The notes under the pieces were generated by a model, which made no database searches, was not told the DNA's origin, and worked only from the letters and a program-made list of their open reading frames with translations. A program made the translations under genes and the position numbers. Positions 53,611 to 61,767 of a DNA stretch of 64,000 nucleotides are shown here, piece by piece. Each line of letters begins with the position of its first letter. Position 1 is the first letter of the stretch. Source of the stretch: Spirochaetota bacterium (GTDB lineage: Bacteria > Spirochaetota > UBA4802 > JAKQUI01); the NCBI GenBank assembly GCA_029562645.1, contig JAKQUI010000001.1:175145-239144 (forward strand). Reading direction: 5' to 3'.

Positions 53611-54399
53611 TCAGTCGTTGAAGCACTCCTCGACGCGCACGCCGTCCCCATGGCGCGCGATGGCGCAGGTATAGGCGATGCCGTCCGGCATGAATTCGAT
53701 CCCGCGCACCTCCTCGCCGTCGGTTCGAACGACAATGTTCAATTGCTCCGATCCGTCCCGGTCATTGGACAGGTCGAGGACCTGCGTGCGGTCGGGAAAC
53801 GCGTCGATCGACCCCAGGCCGGACAGGAGCGGCCGGAAGAGAAGGAAGGCCGTCTCGATCCTGATGGCGGGCACCAGATACTCGACCTTTTCGACGCAGT
53901 CGATCCCGGATCGGGTGATCACGACCCGTACGCCGCCTGCGTACCGCCGCTCGACGGTCGTCGTCTCGTCGTTCTCGCGCTCCTCGGTTGTGTGGGCGCC
54001 GAAGGCGCGCGTGAGGAAGGCGTCGCGCCCCTCCCCGGCGCGATACGGGGGCACGCGGCAGAGGAAGGCGTCGAACAGGTACCCGCGCCTCCCATCGACG
54101 CGCACGGCGACCCAGTAGCCGCGCATCGTCCCCTCGCGACGCGCCCGCTGGAAGAACGGCACCGACTCCACGACGACGCTCGCCCCGCGCGATACGGCCG
54201 CACGCACCTTCGCGTCCGTACCGGGCGCTTCGCGAAGCGCAAGCCCCCGCTCCGCGAGCACGTAGAGCGTCTCCCCCGCGCGGTAGTGCTTCGAAACGCC
54301 GCGCGAACACGACGCCGGCGCCGCGACATACACTGCGATAAGCGCCGCTGCCGCGATGTGCGCTCCGCGCGCCGCCATTCTTTGCTGTTTACTTCCCAT
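53611..54399 (-). CDS. SH3-domain lipoprotein
   Basis: 262 residues from the ATG at 54399 (an upstream ATG at 54429 and a downstream one at 54378 are possible; none has a strong ribosome site). The signal peptide IAAAALIAVYVAAPASCSRG ends in a relaxed lipobox. A bacterial SH3-type domain (about 40-110; LYVLAERGLALREAPGTDAKV, GYWVAVRVDGRRGYLF) is followed by a domain of about 140 residues with no recognised family. SH3 domains of this kind often bind cell-wall peptides. Convergent with tatC. Confidence 0.75.
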   Translation of the reverse strand: MGSKQQRMAARGAHIAAAALIAVYVAAPASCSRGVSKHYRAGETLYVLAERGLALREAPGTDAKVRAAVSRGASVVVESVPFFQRARREGTMRGYWVAVRVDGRRGYLFDAFLCRVPPYRAGEGRDAFLTRAFGAHTTEERENDETTTVERRYAGGVRVVITRSGIDCVEKVEYLVPAIRIETAFLLFRPLLSGLGSIDAFPDRTQVLDLSNDRDGSEQLNIVVRTDGEEVRGIEFMPDGIAYTCAIARHGDGVRVEECFND

Positions 54400-54632
54400 C
54401 GGGCCAATCACGCAGTCGCGCACTTGCATTTGTCAATCCGAATTCGTTTGATGGATGTAGCGCGGCACACGATTGTGCCATCGTACCGCGACATGGAACA
54501 TTTCTGTCGTTCCTGACGGATCAGAATCGATGCGCGCCGCGCCCAGGCACAGGCGTCGTGCATCGAACCGCGCCATCATCACCCCCGCCCCGCCCCGCCA
54601 GCACGAGACTCGCATGAAATTTCACTCAATTA

Positions 54633-54648
54633 TTACAGTAATGTTAAC
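54633..54648. promoter_or_regulatory. ATTAC-N6-GTTAA motif upstream of the barrel gene
   Basis: ATTAC (54633-54637) and GTTAA (54644-54648) at an 11-base period, about 22 bases upstream of the -24 element. The first half is part of a perfect ATTAC-A-GTAAT palindrome. Confidence 0.4.
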
Positions 54649-54669
54649 TCGCGCCACATGCGATGTGTT

Positions 54670-54685
54670 TGGCACGTTCCGTGCT
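54670..54685 (+). promoter_or_regulatory. Sigma-54 promoter of the outer-membrane barrel gene
   Basis: TGGCACGTTCCGTGCT. GG and GC are ten bases apart. It is followed by GTATAGAGTGGCA (54686-54698), identical to the block after the amtB promoter. Confidence 0.85.
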
Positions 54686-54721
54686 GTATAGAGTGGCAAA
54701 TAACTGTAAAAGGAGTTTGCT

Positions 54722-55705
54722 ATGAAGAGAACAATCATCGGAATACTGGGCGTCACGCTGCTTGTCGTCGCGCTTTCCGGGTCAATGCTGGGCGCAGAGG
54801 AAGCGAAGGGCGAGAGCAAGCCGTTTGGCATATCGGCAGGGGTCGACTATTGGACCCTCTACTTCTGGCGCGGCGATCTGCTCTACGGCGAGAATGAAGA
54901 CGTGTTTTTCCCATACGTGAAGTGGGCCGTCTTCGACACGGGCGTGACCGTGGGCTGGACCGGGGAATACGCACGCAACAGCCGCAGCGTCCCGCTGAAG
55001 GAAAAGAACGCCGCCGACTTCTTCGTCGCCTACGACGGGAAGTTCATCGGCAAGGAAGGGGAAGAGAAACTCCTGGTGGGCGCAAGCCTCTGGTACTACT
55101 ACTGGTATAATTCCGGCTACTACACCGAGGAGTATCCGTTGCCGGACGTGTATCCCGGGAGAAAGGAGGACGGTTCCATCAACAACCGCATCGACCCGAA
55201 CAAGGACAACCAGTACGAAGCGCGCTATGACGCCAGTTACTGGACGGGCACGGTGTACGTAGGGCTCAACGTGCCGCTTCATCCGACGGTGATCTACAAT
55301 CACGATTATTATTCGAACAATCAGGAAGGAACCCGTCGCGTCGCGAGCGACTGGTACCTCACCCTCAAGGTGAGCGAGGCCTTCCAGCTTGCGAAAAACG
55401 TGAGCCTCACCCTTTCCTGCGCCGCGTCGTACTACAAGAACGTGTACGCGGACGACCTGCGCACCTGGAAAAACGAAACGCGCGAGGGCTGGAGCGACAT
55501 CACCAGCTCTGCCATGCTCACCGTAACGCTGGGCAATGCGTCCCTGTTTGGGAGCGGCAGCTGGGCGAATCGGCCCAACAAGGGCTGGTACCGGGTTGCG
55601 GACGGATACCCCTTTGCCGGAACCCCGGGCGGGCACGGCGACGGGCGGGTGTTCACCATAACCAACGTCTACTGGGCCGCCGTTGGGGCATCATACACCC
55701 TGTAA
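54722..55705 (+). CDS. Outer-membrane beta-barrel protein, sigma-54 controlled
   Basis: 327 residues. A signal peptide (IIGILGVTLLVVALSGSMLGA) is followed by about 300 residues of alternating aromatic strands (GISAGVDYWTLYFWRGDLLY, WTGTVYVGLNVPLHPTVIYNHDYYS, VYWAAVGASYTL). The C-terminus YTL, with Tyr and Leu in alternating strand positions, is typical of BAM-inserted barrels. It is probably a porin or small barrel induced under nitrogen limitation, given its promoter and its NifA-type neighbour. The exact family was not recognised. Confidence 0.75.
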   Translation: MKRTIIGILGVTLLVVALSGSMLGAEEAKGESKPFGISAGVDYWTLYFWRGDLLYGENEDVFFPYVKWAVFDTGVTVGWTGEYARNSRSVPLKEKNAADFFVAYDGKFIGKEGEEKLLVGASLWYYYWYNSGYYTEEYPLPDVYPGRKEDGSINNRIDPNKDNQYEARYDASYWTGTVYVGLNVPLHPTVIYNHDYYSNNQEGTRRVASDWYLTLKVSEAFQLAKNVSLTLSCAASYYKNVYADDLRTWKNETREGWSDITSSAMLTVTLGNASLFGSGSWANRPNKGWYRVADGYPFAGTPGGHGDGRVFTITNVYWAAVGASYTL

Positions 55706-55720
55706 TGGATTTCCAGACCA

Positions 55721-55752
55721 CGCGGACAGCGCAGTCACACGCGCTGTCCGCG
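55721..55752 (+). terminator. Hairpin terminator after the barrel gene
   Basis: Perfect 12-bp stem CGCGGACAGCGC / GCGCTGTCCGCG with an 8-base loop. No T-run follows, so it may also be an RNA-stabilising end. Confidence 0.6.
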
Positions 55753-55778
55753 CATCATCCGCCACCGCCTCCCGTAAC

Positions 55779-55794
55779 GTTACATTTTTGTTAA
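55779..55794. promoter_or_regulatory. GTTAC-N6-GTTAA motif upstream of the activator gene
   Basis: GTTAC (55779-55783) and GTTAA (55790-55794) at an 11-base period. The first half lies in the palindrome GTAACGTTAC. The second half continues AATA then TTCC, as at 50893. Confidence 0.4.
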
Positions 55795-55908
55795 ATAGTT
55801 CCCCGGAGAGCCGCTCTGGAGATTTTTTTATTTTTAAAGGACCGCGAGAGCGCCATAGTGTCTCCATCGAGCGATCGCACCCCTTTTCCGAGGGGTCGAT
55901 GAGCCGGT

Positions 55909-57462
55909 ATGGAGAACCGCATTGCCATGAACGACCACGCAGCCATCGCGAACCGAAACACCGCCCTACTCGCCGAGATCGGCCGGTGCTTCACCGCAAG
56001 CGCCGAACTGGACGAGCTCCTGCACGAGGTTCTTGCCGCGACGGCGCGGCATCTGCACATCGTCCGGGGGATGATAAGCATCCACGACCCCGAGACCGAC
56101 GACATTGTGGCGGACGTATCATACGGCTACACCGAGGAGGAGACCGCCCGCGGGCGCTACCGGCCGGGGGAAGGGATCATCGGGACGGTCATCGCGACCG
56201 GCAAACCGGCGATCGTTCCCTCCATCGCCGCCGAACCGCGCTTCCTGAACAAGACCGGCGCGCGCGGACGCGACGGCGACGAGGACCTGTCCTTCATCTG
56301 CATCCCCATCGTGAGCGGGGACACGGCGATCGGCGCCATCGCCGCCGACATGCCCCTCCGCGCGCCCGAGCCGCTGGAGGACACGGCGCAGTTGGTGACC
56401 ACCATCGCCATCATGATCGCGCACGCGGTGAACAGCCGCCGCGCCATGCTGCAGCGCGAGCGCCTGCTCCGCGAGGAGAACCGGCTGCTCCGTATGAAGC
56501 TGTCGATCGACGACGCCCCGCAGCCCATCATCGGAACGTCGCGGGCCATGCGCGAGCTCACCGACAAGATCCTCCTGGTGGCCGAGACCGACACCACCGC
56601 ACTCATCACCGGGGAGAGCGGCACCGGCAAGGAGCTCGTGGCCGACGCGATCCACTACGCGAGCCGGCGGAAGAACGGCCCCTTCATCAAGGTGAACGTC
56701 GCCGCGCTGCCGCACAACCTCATCGAGAGCGAGCTGTTCGGGTACGAGAAGGGCGCCTTCACCGGCGCGGCGCGGCAGAAGAAGGGCCGCTTCGAGCTCG
56801 CCGAGGGCGGCACCATCTTTCTCGACGAGATCGGCGACCTCGACGCGCACGTGCAGATCCACCTCCTGCGGGTGATCCAGGAGCGCACCATCGAGCGGCT
56901 CGGGGGCACGCGCACGATTCCCATCGACGTGCGGATCATCGCCGCCACCCACCAGGACCTCGAGCAAAAGACCGGCGACGGCTCCTTCCGCTCCGATCTC
57001 TATTACCGGCTCAACGTGTTCCCGGTGCATTGCCCGCCCCTTCGCGAGCGCGCCGCCGACATCGTCCTCCTGGCCGACCACTTCCTGGAGCGCTACACGC
57101 GCAAGTTCGACAAGGCAATCACCCGCATCTCGAGCGAGGCGATCGACCTCCTGACGGCGTACCACTGGCCGGGAAACATTCGCGAGCTGGAAAACTGCAT
57201 CGAGCGCGCGGTGATCATGAGCCGCGAGGACGTGATCCGCAGCTACCATCTCCCGCCGTCATTGCAGATGGCGCAGCCCGCAGCCGGACGGGCGGTCACG
57301 CTCGAGGAGATGACCAACCGCTTCCTCCGCGAGATCATCACCGACCACCTGAAGATGACGCGGGGAAATGTCACGCGCGCCGCGGCGCTTCTGGGGACCA
57401 CCAAGCGGATTCTGGCCTATCGGATCGCGAAGCTGGGGATCGACTGCGCGCAGTTGAAGTGA
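55909..57462 (+). CDS. Sigma-54-dependent activator, NifA-type (GAF-AAA-Fis)
   Basis: 517 residues. A GAF domain (about 20-175) precedes the sigma-54 AAA+ domain (about 203-430), with Walker A GESGTGKE (235-242), the sigma-54 contact loop GAFTGA (282-287) and Walker B TIFLDEIGD. Its arginine-finger region includes RSDLYYRLNVFPV. A Fis-type helix-turn-helix lies at about 475-515 (GNVTRAAALLGTTKRILAYRI). The layout is that of NifA, but no nitrogen-fixation gene is present. The likely targets are the two sigma-54 promoters within 7 kb upstream. A Met18 bases further in (55927) is an alternative start. Confidence 0.92.
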   Translation: MENRIAMNDHAAIANRNTALLAEIGRCFTASAELDELLHEVLAATARHLHIVRGMISIHDPETDDIVADVSYGYTEEETARGRYRPGEGIIGTVIATGKPAIVPSIAAEPRFLNKTGARGRDGDEDLSFICIPIVSGDTAIGAIAADMPLRAPEPLEDTAQLVTTIAIMIAHAVNSRRAMLQRERLLREENRLLRMKLSIDDAPQPIIGTSRAMRELTDKILLVAETDTTALITGESGTGKELVADAIHYASRRKNGPFIKVNVAALPHNLIESELFGYEKGAFTGAARQKKGRFELAEGGTIFLDEIGDLDAHVQIHLLRVIQERTIERLGGTRTIPIDVRIIAATHQDLEQKTGDGSFRSDLYYRLNVFPVHCPPLRERAADIVLLADHFLERYTRKFDKAITRISSEAIDLLTAYHWPGNIRELENCIERAVIMSREDVIRSYHLPPSLQMAQPAAGRAVTLEEMTNRFLREIITDHLKMTRGNVTRAAALLGTTKRILAYRIAKLGIDCAQLK

Positions 57463-57477
57463 GGGCGGGACCGGCCG

Positions 57478-58347
57478 CTAGTGGGCGGCGCGTCGGCGCG
57501 CCTCGACGAGAAAGTCGAGCGCGGCGTCGGTCTCGCCGGAGAGGATGTGGCAGAGGCTGAGGGCGATGAGGCTCCCGCTGTCGCGCCGGTCGCTCGCGGC
57601 CGCGCGGACGGCGCCGAGCTTCTCCTCGAGGCTCCCGAAGCGATCGGTGTATCGCTCAACGGGAACGGACCGCACGAAGGCGTCGAAGGCGCGAAACCCC
57701 CGTCCGGCGCGCTTCGCCTCCTTGAGCTCGCTGGCCGATTCCGTAAAGCGGTTGAGACGCGCCAGGACCCGCGCCCGGAAGGCGCGCATCTTCGCATTGC
57801 CCAAGTCGATCACGATGATGCGGTTGAGATACTCGAGCGATCGGTCGTAGCTGCGCCGATCGAAGGCGAGAATGGCCATGGCGGTGAGCGCGACCTGGTT
57901 GCGCGGCGCGCGGCGCAGCACCTCGTCGAAGCTCGTTTCGGCCGCACGGTAGTTCTTGAGCCGCGTGAAACTGAGCGCCATGAGCTCCAGCGACAGCATG
58001 AAGTCCGGATTGAGGCGCCGCGAGCGGTCGAGGTTGATCACCGCGCGCTTGAAATCGCCCTTCGTATAGTAGAGGCATCCCAGGTTAAAATAGCTCAGGT
58101 AGTCCTCGCCCAGCGCAACGGCGCGCTTGAAGCACGAGAGCGCCTTGTTGGGACAGCTCATGCGCGTATACAGCGCGCCCAGGTTTTGGAACGCGTCCTT
58201 GCAATCCCGGTGTTGTTTGATGATGGCGGCGTACTCGCGCAGCGCGGCCGGGAAATCGCCCGTGCGCTCGAGGTCGCGCGCCGTATCGAACCGGCGCCGG
58301 AGATCGCGGCGCGCAGCGTCGCCGCCGGTGTTCGGTCGTCGGCTCAC
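57478..58347 (-). CDS. TPR-repeat protein
   Basis: 289 residues from a GTG at 58347 whose GTGA overlaps the stop of the upstream GGDEF gene, so translation is coupled. About five TPR units run from residue 20 to 185 (FPAALREYAAIIKQHRDCKDAFQNLGALY, YYTKGDFKRAVINLDRSRRLNPD, YDRSLEYLNRIIVIDLGNA). A helical tail follows. No signal peptide, so cytoplasmic. Probably a protein-binding partner of the cyclase. Confidence 0.85.
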   Translation of the reverse strand: MSRRPNTGGDAARRDLRRRFDTARDLERTGDFPAALREYAAIIKQHRDCKDAFQNLGALYTRMSCPNKALSCFKRAVALGEDYLSYFNLGCLYYTKGDFKRAVINLDRSRRLNPDFMLSLELMALSFTRLKNYRAAETSFDEVLRRAPRNQVALTAMAILAFDRRSYDRSLEYLNRIIVIDLGNAKMRAFRARVLARLNRFTESASELKEAKRAGRGFRAFDAFVRSVPVERYTDRFGSLEEKLGAVRAAASDRRDSGSLIALSLCHILSGETDAALDFLVEARRRAAH

Positions 58348-59405
58348 TTGTGCACCGCCACCTTGTTGCGGCCGGCGTGTTTGGCGCTGTACATCGCCGC
58401 GTCGGCCCGCTTGATGAGCTCCGCCCTCTCCTCGTTCAGCGCGGGATCATACTGGGCCACGCCGATGCTCACCGTTACATGAAGCGGCTCGCCCTGGCCG
58501 GGGAACTCATGCTCCTCGACGCATTTGCGAAGTCGATTGGCGACCTTCACCCCGTCGGCCAGTGCGGTCTCCGGAAGGATCACCGCGAACTCCTCCCCGC
58601 CGTAGCGCGCGGGGACGTCCATCACGCGCAGGTTCTGCTTGAACAACTTCGCCACCTCCTTGAGGACGATGTCGCCCTGCTGGTGGCCGTAGGTGTCGTT
58701 AAAGCCCTTGAAGTGGTCGATGTCGGAAATGAGCAGCGTCATGGGCGTATTGTAGCGATGGCTCCGCTTCACCTCCTCCGTAAGCCGCTCCTGGAAATAG
58801 TGATGGATATACAGGCGCGTCATGCGGTCCAGCGTAGCCATGAGGTACAGCCGCGAGTTCTCCACGCCGATCGCCGCGAACTTCGCCAGGTCGGTGAGGA
58901 AATCGCGCTCGTCCGAGGAGAAGTTCTCGGCGGTGATCTTGGGGCCCAGGACCAGGATGCCATTGAGCTGGTTCTTGGATTTCATGGGCACGATGAGCTC
59001 GGGCGAAAGGACCTCCATGCGCGAGAGATCGGACCGGAGCGTTTCGTTCTCCCAGAGGAGCGTGAAATCCTGCGGAGCGGCGTTCTCGTTCAGGTAGCGG
59101 ACGAGCGGCGCGTTCTCGACGAGCATGACGGCGCCGTCCACCACGTCCTGGTCGTACCCCTTGGCCGTGTGCACGTGGTAGTTGTCGATGTCGATATCGA
59201 CCTGCAGCAGAATGGCCACCTTCTCCACGAACATCTGCCCGATGCAGCTGTAGAGAATGGACTCCACCAGGCGCTCGAACACCAGGTTCGAGGTGAGGCT
59301 CATGCCCATCTCGATGAGATTGCGGAGATCGTAGACCTTCTTCTCGAGGGTCTGGATCATCTGCTCCGGCGGGAGCTGTTTGTCATGTGCGTGTTGATGG
59401 TCCAT
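58344..59405 (-). CDS. GAF-GGDEF diguanylate cyclase
   Basis: 353 residues from the ATG at 59405 (a second ATG at 59438 is possible). A short N-terminal coiled coil (MIQTLEKKVYDLRNLIEMGM) and a GAF-like domain (about 35-185) precede GGDEF (about 190-350), with canonical RYGGEEF and an I-site RVMD five residues before it. It should make cyclic-di-GMP under product inhibition. First gene of a two-gene operon with the TPR protein. Confidence 0.9.
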   Translation of the reverse strand: MDHQHAHDKQLPPEQMIQTLEKKVYDLRNLIEMGMSLTSNLVFERLVESILYSCIGQMFVEKVAILLQVDIDIDNYHVHTAKGYDQDVVDGAVMLVENAPLVRYLNENAAPQDFTLLWENETLRSDLSRMEVLSPELIVPMKSKNQLNGILVLGPKITAENFSSDERDFLTDLAKFAAIGVENSRLYLMATLDRMTRLYIHHYFQERLTEEVKRSHRYNTPMTLLISDIDHFKGFNDTYGHQQGDIVLKEVAKLFKQNLRVMDVPARYGGEEFAVILPETALADGVKVANRLRKCVEEHEFPGQGEPLHVTVSIGVAQYDPALNEERAELIKRADAAMYSAKHAGRNKVAVHK

Positions 59406-59470
59406 GGTCGGATCGTGCCTCCCGTGGGAGCGCTCCATTAATTATCGAACAACACAACGCGCGTATTGAG

Positions 59471-60736
59471 CTAAAATTGCACGTAATAAAACTCGCATTC
59501 TCCCTTTCCGGCATTGCGCCATCGCTCGGCGAAATCGTCGCCCAGCGCGATCGAGTCCCCCTTGCGCAACACCCGGTCCGCCCCACCAACGGTGATGTTC
59601 AAGACGCCGCTTATCACCGTAACAAACTCCCTTCCTTTATAGAGCATGATGGGGCCGTCCACCACACCCTCGTGGGCAATCGACACCACATAGGGGCGTA
59701 TGCCGATATCGCCGCTGTCCCAGAGGGCATATACCGTGAGCGCCCCGCCCTCGGCCCCCTTTACCAGGCGCTTTTTTGACACGACCGGCCCCGTCCCCCG
59801 CTCTGCGGCCGCTGCGTCGATGAAGTATTCGAATGGACGGCTGAAGATCACGGTGAGCTGCACGAGCGTCTGGAGCGAGGGGGTGATGAGGTCGTTCTCG
59901 ATCTGAGAGACCGCCCCCGGCGTGAGGCCCATCCGCGCGGCCAGCTCCGCCTGCGTGATGCCTGCCGACTTGCGCAGCTCGCGAACCTTGCGTCCGATAT
60001 TGTACAGGTTCTCGGAACGCCCGTCCTGGAAGCACACCTGGCGGTTTACGATGGAGAAAAAATGCGCGCCCCCGGCATGCGACGAGGGACGATCCTCGAG
60101 CTTGAGGATGCGCAGCTCGTAGTATCCGGCGCTGGTGTTGTTCACCGTGAGCACCACCTGCGTGATGTGCGTGAGGCCCGCGATGAACTCGCGCGCGTGC
60201 GCGTCTTTTTCGTACACCCAATAGGCGATGGTGTTGAGATCGTAGAGCTTGGGACAGGTGAAGGTGAAAAAGTCGAGGACCGCGCGCTCGTCCTTCCACA
60301 GCTCGTTCATGCCGGTGAGGCTGTCGAATATATAGAACGCCCCGCTCTGATTCCCGCTCTGCACCTCGTTCATGATCTCCATAAACCGGGGAATATCGCG
60401 CGGGGACTCGACGCAGATCACCCGCGTCGTGTCGATATCGTCCTGATGATAAAAATCGAGGAACACCGGATCACCATTCCCCTTGCCGTGCGTAAAAGCG
60501 TCCACGAGGGTTATGTTGAGGCGGCGAAAAGCGTCCTCAAAGCGCTTGAAGATGGTGTGCGGCGAGTAGTTGAAATTGATATAGATGATGTTGTTGGTGA
60601 TCTCGGAGGACGCGCCAATGAGGCTTTTCAAAAAGTACTCGATGGGAACCCCGTTGGAAATCTGCCACACGACATTGTCGCCCAGTGAAAGGCCGCCCAG
60701 GAGCTTGTCGAGATATTTGATGCCGGTGCTGATCAT
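59471..60736 (-). CDS. KaiC-like (Walker A lost) / XRE helix-turn-helix / cupin fusion regulator
   Basis: 421 residues in three parts. Residues 1-235 follow the KaiC/RadA pattern (GIKYLDKLLGGLSLGDNVV, Walker-B-like AFYIFDSLT at 133-141). However, the P-loop position reads QISNGVPIEYFLKSL, with no GxxGxGKT. Residues 245-300 are an XRE helix-turn-helix (VRELRKSAGITQAELAARMG, GAVSQIENDLITPSL). Residues 335-421 are a cupin (MLYKGREFVTVISGVLNITVGG, RKGDSIALGDDFAERWRN). It is probably a DNA-binding regulator that senses ligands with one or both flanking domains. Monocistronic, so targets are unknown. Confidence 0.85.
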   Translation of the reverse strand: MISTGIKYLDKLLGGLSLGDNVVWQISNGVPIEYFLKSLIGASSEITNNIIYINFNYSPHTIFKRFEDAFRRLNITLVDAFTHGKGNGDPVFLDFYHQDDIDTTRVICVESPRDIPRFMEIMNEVQSGNQSGAFYIFDSLTGMNELWKDERAVLDFFTFTCPKLYDLNTIAYWVYEKDAHAREFIAGLTHITQVVLTVNNTSAGYYELRILKLEDRPSSHAGGAHFFSIVNRQVCFQDGRSENLYNIGRKVRELRKSAGITQAELAARMGLTPGAVSQIENDLITPSLQTLVQLTVIFSRPFEYFIDAAAAERGTGPVVSKKRLVKGAEGGALTVYALWDSGDIGIRPYVVSIAHEGVVDGPIMLYKGREFVTVISGVLNITVGGADRVLRKGDSIALGDDFAERWRNAGKGECEFYYVQF

Positions 60737-61040
60737 ATCATCGCTTCCCTCGTATCGCCCGTCACGCGACCCATGCCATGCTTACACAGATCGAGCTTGA
60801 ATACCACGATGCGATAGGATGCGATGCGCGAGCGGAAAGTCAAGTGTTTCTTTATGTTGTGGTCAACCCGTATGGAGGCCGCATTTTTCCTTAGGGATCG
60901 ACGTTTTGCCCTCCGGAATTTTTCTTACAGTTGGCACGTCGTTTCATGAGGCGAGGCCGAGCACCGCAGCTAAGCGAGGAGCGCGAGCGCTTGCGCGCTG
61001 TTGTGCGCAGTACAGCGATTGCGGAACAGAATAATTTATA
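60737..61040. other. Gene-free transition from GC-rich chromosome to AT-rich accessory DNA
   Basis: No gene found. It includes a TTGACT (60843-60838, minus strand) that may belong to the KaiC-XRE-cupin promoter. At 60945-61015 is a GC-rich, hairpin-forming segment ending in GTTGTGCGCAGTACAG. Confidence 0.5.
61000..61015 (+). repeat. Inverted repeat left of the DUF3592 gene
   Basis: GTTGTGCGCAGTACAG. It is the reverse complement of 61557-61572 with one mismatch in 16. Confidence 0.7.
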
Positions 61041-61463
61041 CTATGCCTTGTTAAATCGTTTTTTAATAAAAATAATTGAAATAAACATTAATATTGCTCC
61101 GATACCACCAAATAGTATTGCTTGCCAAAATTGATTTCCAGAAAGTGTTATATCGTTAAGGTCATTAATGTTATAGAAAATCGTAATAGTTTCTCCACGT
61201 TTCATGCCTTCAACATAAGTATCTAGTTTTGTTGTATGTTTAATACCACTTGGAAGAGAATATTCGACAAATACATTATGAATTTTGTTATTTACATCAA
61301 TACGAATGATTGTTGCGGATGTGGATGCATAGTTATTTGATGTATTACGTTCGACAATTTTGGATACATTTGGTATAAATCCAAATAGTATAATAATAAG
61401 ACCTAAAATAAGACCAAATCCACTTAGCCCAAAAGAAGAGTAAATAATTCTTTTTAAACTCAT
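61041..61463 (-). CDS. DUF3592-type membrane protein on AT-rich DNA
   Basis: 140 residues. Two membrane helices (about 9-31 and 112-132) flank a beta-rich domain with the DUF3592 pattern (STSATIIRIDVNNKIHNVFVEYSL, GETITIFYNINDLNDITL). The reading frame is AT-rich with codon use quite unlike the rest of the window. The gene lies between 16-base inverted repeats, so it is probably recently acquired. Function unknown. Confidence 0.75.
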   Translation of the reverse strand: MSLKRIIYSSFGLSGFGLILGLIIILFGFIPNVSKIVERNTSNNYASTSATIIRIDVNNKIHNVFVEYSLPSGIKHTTKLDTYVEGMKRGETITIFYNINDLNDITLSGNQFWQAILFGGIGAILMFISIIFIKKRFNKA

Positions 61464-61767
61464 AAGTGCCTCCCGCAGGTAGTATTATTGTAAATAAACT
61501 TTGTTAACTAAATGACTACAATAAGGCAATATATTCTGCTCAAAAGAAGCTAATATCTGTATTGCGCACAACGTGCCGGGCGTAAGCGACGTGCCGCGGA
61601 GCGGCATGTGCCGAAGCCGTTGATGCCATGGGATTTCTATACCGATGGTTTAGAAAACGCAAGCATTATTTGAATGGAGATGAGGGCGGAGGCCAAGCGG
61701 AACCGCCAGGCGAAGCGCAGCGCTTACACGCTCCTATACGAGCACCCTAAATGTAAAACCGTTTTAC
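61464..61767. other. Gene-free stretch with GC hairpins
   Basis: No gene. It holds the right inverted repeat (61557-61572) and a GC hairpin ACGTGCCG-CGGAG-CGGCATGT (61589-61609), flanked by CAACG/CGTTG. A second GC-rich palindromic patch lies near 61685-61730. It loosely resembles an integron attC site. Confidence 0.5.
61557..61572 (-). repeat. Inverted repeat right of the DUF3592 gene
   Basis: CTGTATTGCGCACAAC on the plus strand, matching the reverse complement of 61000-61015 at 15 of 16 positions. Confidence 0.7.

Larger units (their letters stand above)
54400..54721. other. Control region between the SH3 lipoprotein and the sigma-54 barrel gene
   Basis: No gene found. It contains the ATTAC-N6-GTTAA motif (54633-54648), the sigma-54 promoter (54670-54685) and an AAAGGAG ribosome site ending eight bases before 54722. 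Confidence 0.6.

Noticed and set aside
55909..57462. Calling the activator nifA
   Set aside because: Domain order matches NifA, but many GAF-AAA-Fis activators control other genes and no nitrogenase gene is present.
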